From positions 1,178,001 through 1,242,000 of the forward strand of contig NZ_JAIEZV010000001.1 of NCBI RefSeq assembly GCF_019599545.1: a stretch of 64,000 nucleotides of DNA, in the 5' to 3' direction. Below, piece after piece: positions 60,797-64,000 of this stretch. Numbering within the stretch: the stretch's first letter is position 1; every line of letters starts with the position of its first letter. A program made the position numbers and the translations under genes. The notes beneath the pieces were generated by a model. That model made no database searches. It was given only the letters and a program-made list of their open reading frames with translations, and was not told the origin of the DNA. The stretch is from Halobacillus sp. Nhm2S1. Its GTDB lineage: Bacteria; Bacillota; Bacilli; Bacillales; Halobacillaceae.

Positions 60797-61249
60797 TTAT
60801 AAGATCACCGTACTCTTCAATGCAGCGATTAAATGTTCAAAGTCTTCATCAACTTGCCTTCGAACATCATCCCGTTTGTAGTCTTTGTTTTGTTCCTTGG
60901 AGTTTTCTGGTTCAATCAAAAGTGTACGTCCCTCCATAAAAGTGATTTCGATCTTACGTGGAGGGGTGTTTTCAGACAGACTGTAGTCTTCAAAGTATTC
61001 CTTCATCGAAATAATACGATCTGTAAACAAGGTTTCTTTTTTCAAAGCCATGTCCTGGGAAAGGCTGAGCACCGTTAACGTACGGTCGTTACGATTCACA
61101 ATAAACAATTGCTGTTGATCAGAATCGATGACCTCTAATAAACGATATTGGTCTGATTCGAATAACTCTTCCGTAAACTCAAGTATTGCCGCCGTTTTCA
61201 AATGACTTAATTCTTCCGTACCCAATCTTTCTTTAAGATGGATGGACAT
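60797..61249 (-). CDS. Uncharacterised cytoplasmic protein (150 aa)
   Basis: An acidic, mixed alpha/beta-looking protein with no signal peptide or membrane helix. Residues about 25-80 (LEFTEELFESDQYRLLEVIDSD) could form a beta-rich domain; the C-terminus is charged and helical. No family recognised. Start ATG has AAGGAGG about 9 bp upstream, and a terminator follows, so it is a real gene. Confidence 0.7.
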   Translation of the reverse strand: MSIHLKERLGTEELSHLKTAAILEFTEELFESDQYRLLEVIDSDQQQLFIVNRNDRTLTVLSLSQDMALKKETLFTDRIISMKEYFEDYSLSENTPPRKIEITFMEGRTLLIEPENSKEQNKDYKRDDVRRQVDEDFEHLIAALKSTVIL

Positions 61250-61475
61250 GTATTTGTAACCTCCTTAATAATTTGTTCATTATACTCATCCCCCTTACCT
61301 TGAAGGTGAAAACGTGAAATGAGAAAAATAAACAAATTTTACCATGATAAAAAAGGGGGTGGGGTTCCGAATGGTTGATTCATTCGACAAACTCTCCCTT
61401 TTTCTACATATGTAGATAGAGAATACAAATAAAAGGACACTTTAAAATTGGGCGGATATCCTTCTCCCATATTTA

Positions 61476-62000
61476 TTACAGCCGCTCGGAAAGAACTTTA
61501 AAAGACTCAACCGCTTCTTTATAATAGGTAAACTGACGATTTTGTATCGTTTGCTCCAGTTTCTTGAGAGCTATAGAGGCTAGTTGCTTTAAATCTTCAT
61601 GACTGGTCATCTTGATCAACTTTTTAATCATCACTTGCTTTTCTTTAGTGTCTTCTTCTACTTCCTTCCATTCTTCATCTGTATCGATGTGATGTTCTCC
61701 TAAATCTGCCTCTACGCCTTGTCCAAGACCATCAATCAATTGTTTCATTTCTTCATTGTCATCCATACTTTCCCGAATAGATCGGATTGTTCTGGTATCA
61801 ACAAGTTCTTCTCTCATTACCGCTTCCATTTCTTCAGGCTCTGCTTGATCTATAATCACCGTTTCGTAGGATTGCCGATCATCACTGGGCAGGGCTTGAA
61901 CCTTCACACTCTCTTGTTGATCTGCTTCCGTTAGCTGCCACACTCCAAACCCTAGTGCTAGGACACCAAGAATGGAAGTTCCTTTTACAAACATACTCAT
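61476..62000 (-). CDS. Membrane-anchored or exported acidic protein (174 aa)
   Basis: An N-terminal hydrophobic segment (about 6-25; GTSILGVLALGFGVWQL) may be a signal anchor. The rest is acidic and helical, ending ALKKLEQTIQNRQFTYYKEA followed by VESFKVLSERL. No domain recognised with confidence. The ribosome-binding site is AAGGGATGG before the ATG. Confidence 0.7.
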   Translation of the reverse strand: MSMFVKGTSILGVLALGFGVWQLTEADQQESVKVQALPSDDRQSYETVIIDQAEPEEMEAVMREELVDTRTIRSIRESMDDNEEMKQLIDGLGQGVEADLGEHHIDTDEEWKEVEEDTKEKQVMIKKLIKMTSHEDLKQLASIALKKLEQTIQNRQFTYYKEAVESFKVLSERL

Positions 62001-62101
62001 TTTCCATCCCTTTCTCTATCTGATTTTCTATAATTTTATATTTTCCGACACTTTACTGTAACGCAATTGTAACATTCCATGAAATAACAGTAAATATAAA
62101 A

Positions 62102-62128
62102 AAGAGAAGCTATGTTTAAGCTTCTCTT
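62102..62128 (-). terminator. Terminator of the TraB-family gene
   Basis: AAGAGAAGCT pairs perfectly with AGCTTCTCTT around a 7-nt loop, followed by TTTTTATATT on the minus strand. Confidence 0.88.
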
Positions 62129-62139
62129 CTTGACTCAAT

Positions 62140-63312
62140 TTATAGGTTTTCTAAAAATAACCGTATGACATCTGCACCGCCGATGAATGTCCCTAACGAA
62201 CTTCCGATATTCGCAAGTACAACAACAAGAAGGATACGAGTCACTTTATTGTTCCAGAACCCTTTGACACTTGTTACATCGTCAGACAATGTTTCAAAGT
62301 CCGCTACGTTTGGACGACGGAAGTAGGCTTGTACTATTCCTGCAAACCAGCCTGCTGCAATCAAAGGATTCAATGAAGTAATCGGAGCCATGATAAATGC
62401 AGACACAATGGCCAAAGGATGCGCAAGGGCTGCGGCTGCTCCTAATGCGGAAAAAGAACCGTTCCAAAGCACCCAGCTGATCGTTTGTTGTGTGCCTGCT
62501 GCCGGATTTGAAAAGAATGTGTAGAGAATGATGGATACAATCAATACCGGGATACTCCACCCAATGATTTTCGGCACCTTTGATTTCGGAGGTCTTTGTT
62601 TCAACTTCTTCAAATCGTGTTCTTTATGGATTTCTTCCTTGATTCCAGGTACATGTGCTGCTCCAAGGATCGCGACTATTTTCTCTCCTGGGGCATCTTT
62701 AATTTTCTGTGCAAGGTACTGGTCCCGCTCATCAATGAGTGGTTTCTTCAACTTTGGAAAATTATCCGTCAAATCCTGGAGCATTCCATCCAGCATATCC
62801 TGAGATTTCATCTTTTCCAATTCTTCTTCAGAGATTTTATCGTTACTGAAGATGCCATAAAAGATGGACAATAACAGCTTCATCTTTCCTCCGAAGCCGA
62901 TGTTGCCCCATATCCTTGAAAAAGTGATCTGGATATTTCGGTCAGCTAGCACAAGCTCTGCTCCGACTTCTTCAGCTGATTCTATTCCCTGGATCATTTC
63001 CTGCCCCGCTTGAATACCAAACTGCTTAGCCATTCGACGTTGAAAAGAGGAAATCGCTAAGTTGACGAGCAGCAAAGTCGCTTTTTTGTTCTTAATGACT
63101 TCAAAAATATCTGTGTTCTTCCAACGGTCACCATCTTGGATGGACTGAAATCTTTGCTCATCGAGTTCGATACACACCGAATCCGGTCGTTCTTCTTCGA
63201 TAACCGCTTTAACTTGTTCAGCACTTGCTTTTGAAACGTGAGCGGTGCCCACAAGAACGTATTCCTTATCATCTATATGAATTCTCGTAATGTTTTCTTC
63301 CAATGCAGACAT
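62140..63312 (-). CDS. TraB/PrgY-family membrane protein
   Basis: 390 aa. The N-terminal TraB domain (about 1-230) has the hallmark GTAHVSKAS (about 22-30) with the conserved His, RPDSVCIELDEQRFQ, and a second GAAHVPGIKEEI near 217. Several membrane helices follow (about 250-385). The domain resembles eukaryotic TIKI-type metalloproteases that also use GxxH motifs; in enterococci PrgY/TraB reduces peptide pheromone. In Bacillus its job is unknown; substrate could be a secreted peptide. Start ATG. Divergent from ade. Confidence 0.88.
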   Translation of the reverse strand: MSALEENITRIHIDDKEYVLVGTAHVSKASAEQVKAVIEEERPDSVCIELDEQRFQSIQDGDRWKNTDIFEVIKNKKATLLLVNLAISSFQRRMAKQFGIQAGQEMIQGIESAEEVGAELVLADRNIQITFSRIWGNIGFGGKMKLLLSIFYGIFSNDKISEEELEKMKSQDMLDGMLQDLTDNFPKLKKPLIDERDQYLAQKIKDAPGEKIVAILGAAHVPGIKEEIHKEHDLKKLKQRPPKSKVPKIIGWSIPVLIVSIILYTFFSNPAAGTQQTISWVLWNGSFSALGAAAALAHPLAIVSAFIMAPITSLNPLIAAGWFAGIVQAYFRRPNVADFETLSDDVTSVKGFWNNKVTRILLVVVLANIGSSLGTFIGGADVIRLFLENL

Positions 63313-63409
63313 CTGAACCTTCCTTTTTCGCTTTCCGTTTATTTGCTCTCCCCTCTCATATTAAACTAGATGAGTCCAAATGAGAATGCTTTCGACTAAA
63401 AACATGTCA

Positions 63410-63438
63410 TTGACAAGCCTCTTGAGGAAGGATAGAAT
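63410..63438 (+). promoter_or_regulatory. Sigma-A promoter of ade
   Basis: TTGACA at 63410-63415, 17-bp spacer, TAGAAT at 63433-63438. The riboswitch aptamer begins about 25 bp downstream. Confidence 0.75.
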
Positions 63439-63464
63439 CTCCTATAATTATATAAACCATTCCA

Positions 63465-63538
63465 CCTTGCGTATAAATTTGGAAATAAGGTCCAAATGTC
63501 TCTACCGAACCACCGTAAAATGGTTTGACTACGAGGGG
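63465..63538 (+). ncRNA. Purine riboswitch aptamer (guanine/hypoxanthine type)
   Basis: Core elements in order: GTATAAAT at J1/2, P2 TTTGGA/TCCAAA with loop AATAAGG, J2/3 TGTCTCTACC, P3 GAACCA/TGGTTT with loop CCGTAAAA, and J3/1 GACTA. The specificity base after GA is C (63529), which selects guanine/hypoxanthine rather than adenine. P1 is CCTTGCGT/ACGAGGGG with one mismatch. It lies in the leader of adenine deaminase. Confidence 0.88.
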
Positions 63539-63600
63539 GATATTCTTATCCTTCTCTTCATTTATACAAACGCACGCAAAGGCTTCAAAAAAGAGGAGGA
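63533..63600 (+). promoter_or_regulatory. Candidate translational switch of the ade riboswitch
   Basis: GAGGGGGATA (63533-63542), which includes the P1 3' strand, can pair with TATCCTTCTC (63547-63556). Alternatively TCCTTCTCTT (63549-63558) can pair over 10 bp with AAGAGGAGGA (63591-63600), the ribosome-binding site. The two states exclude each other. There is no T-run typical of an intrinsic terminator. Confidence 0.6.
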
Positions 63601-63608
63601 ACAAGAGG

Positions 63609-64000
63609 ATGATGATTGAAACACTAAAGAAAAGAATAAGAGTAGCAAATAAAGAACGTCCAGCTGACCTCGTCATTAAAAATGCGCAGATCGTCGACGT
63701 TTTTAATGGGGAGATCATTCATGAAGATGTAGCGATTGTCGATGGCTTCATTGCAGGTTTAGGGGAATATGAAGGTAAAGATGTGATTGATGCCCAAGGC
63801 CAGTACATGGCACCTTCTTTCATAGATGCTCATGTCCACATTGAATCATCCATGGTTCCGCCATCGGAGTTCGCTAAAGTTGTCATCCCCCACGGTGTGA
63901 CCACGGTTATTACAGACCCTCATGAAATCGGGAACGTCCTTGGAAAAGAGGGGATCCAGTTTATGCTTGATGACGCTAAAGGCCTTCCCATGGATTTTCA
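63609..64000 (+). CDS. ade: Adenine deaminase (5' part, continues beyond the window)
   Basis: 130 codons to the window end. The protein starts MMIETLKKRIRVANKERPAD and contains the amidohydrolase metal-site motif FIDAHVHIESSM (near 70), then TTVITDPHEIGNVLG. It converts adenine to hypoxanthine in purine salvage. The ATG is preceded by AGAGGAGG 9 bp upstream; a second ATG immediately follows. Expression is likely controlled by the guanine/hypoxanthine-type riboswitch just upstream. The rest of the gene is missing. Confidence 0.9.
   Translation, partial: MMIETLKKRIRVANKERPADLVIKNAQIVDVFNGEIIHEDVAIVDGFIAGLGEYEGKDVIDAQGQYMAPSFIDAHVHIESSMVPPSEFAKVVIPHGVTTVITDPHEIGNVLGKEGIQFMLDDAKGLPMDF

Noticed and set aside
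1-64000. CRISPR array, prophage or genomic island
   Set aside because: No regularly spaced direct repeats, integrase, transposase or phage structural genes; neighbouring genes are normal chromosomal Bacillaceae genes.

Overview
The window is a chromosomal segment from a spore-forming, low-to-mid GC Bacillaceae member. It carries two tricistronic spore germinant-receptor operons, sigI-rsgI, prkA and yhbH, lipM, ydbS-ydbT and a bmrCD-type ABC exporter, plus strong AGGAGG ribosome-binding sites with frequent GTG/TTG starts. Many proteins are acidic and there is a K+/H+-type antiporter, which fits a moderately halophilic genus such as Halobacillus or a relative. That placement is inference from gene content, not an identification. 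Most genes lie on the minus strand. I see no prophage, CRISPR array, integrase or intact insertion sequence.

Layout. 1-0.5 kb: interspersed repeat element. 0.5-5 kb: TetR regulator, flavin disulfide reductase, DUF1499 protein and the sigI-rsgI sigma/anti-sigma pair. 5.3-10.4 kb: membrane-anchored HtrA-like protease and the heterodimeric exporter genes bmrC-bmrD behind a leader-peptide/attenuator region. 10.4-10.9 kb: a second repeat element with perfect 19-bp terminal inverted repeats. 10.9-22 kb: DUF389 protein, first ger operon with a sigma-G-type promoter, HelD, a small zinc-ribbon/GHKL pair, a MurG-type glycosyltransferase and a MATE transporter. 22-29.8 kb: aldehyde dehydrogenase, NupC (with cre site), Fur-controlled siderophore uptake genes, LysM-CAP protein and a lipoprotein. 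29.8-40 kb: second ger operon, purine permease with candidate PurR sites, ydbST, proC and antiporter. 40-51.6 kb: yhbH, odhAB (cre site), ppk, ppx and prkA. 52-60 kb: lipM-lipA, coat-like Gly/Tyr/Pro-rich protein, a 31-aa membrane peptide, trmL, yhbB, ogt, queG, an ABC-type ATPase and tRNA-Gly. 60-64 kb: a 36-aa peptide, two unknown proteins, a TraB-family protein and the start of adenine deaminase behind a purine riboswitch.

How the genes fit together. Several metabolic links sit close by: LipM and LipA make the lipoyl group that OdhB carries; the guanine-type riboswitch probably lets hypoxanthine, the product of adenine deaminase, repress that enzyme; NupC and the AzgA-type permease feed the same nucleobase/nucleoside pool. 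Sporulation genes (prkA, yhbH, ger operons) are spread through the window with candidate sigma-E and sigma-G promoters. The most interesting non-coding signals are the bmr leader (24-codon ORF, two tandem terminators, mutually exclusive pairings), the ade riboswitch that appears to act by masking the ribosome-binding site, and a family of at least six related repeat copies with a paired, inverted architecture.
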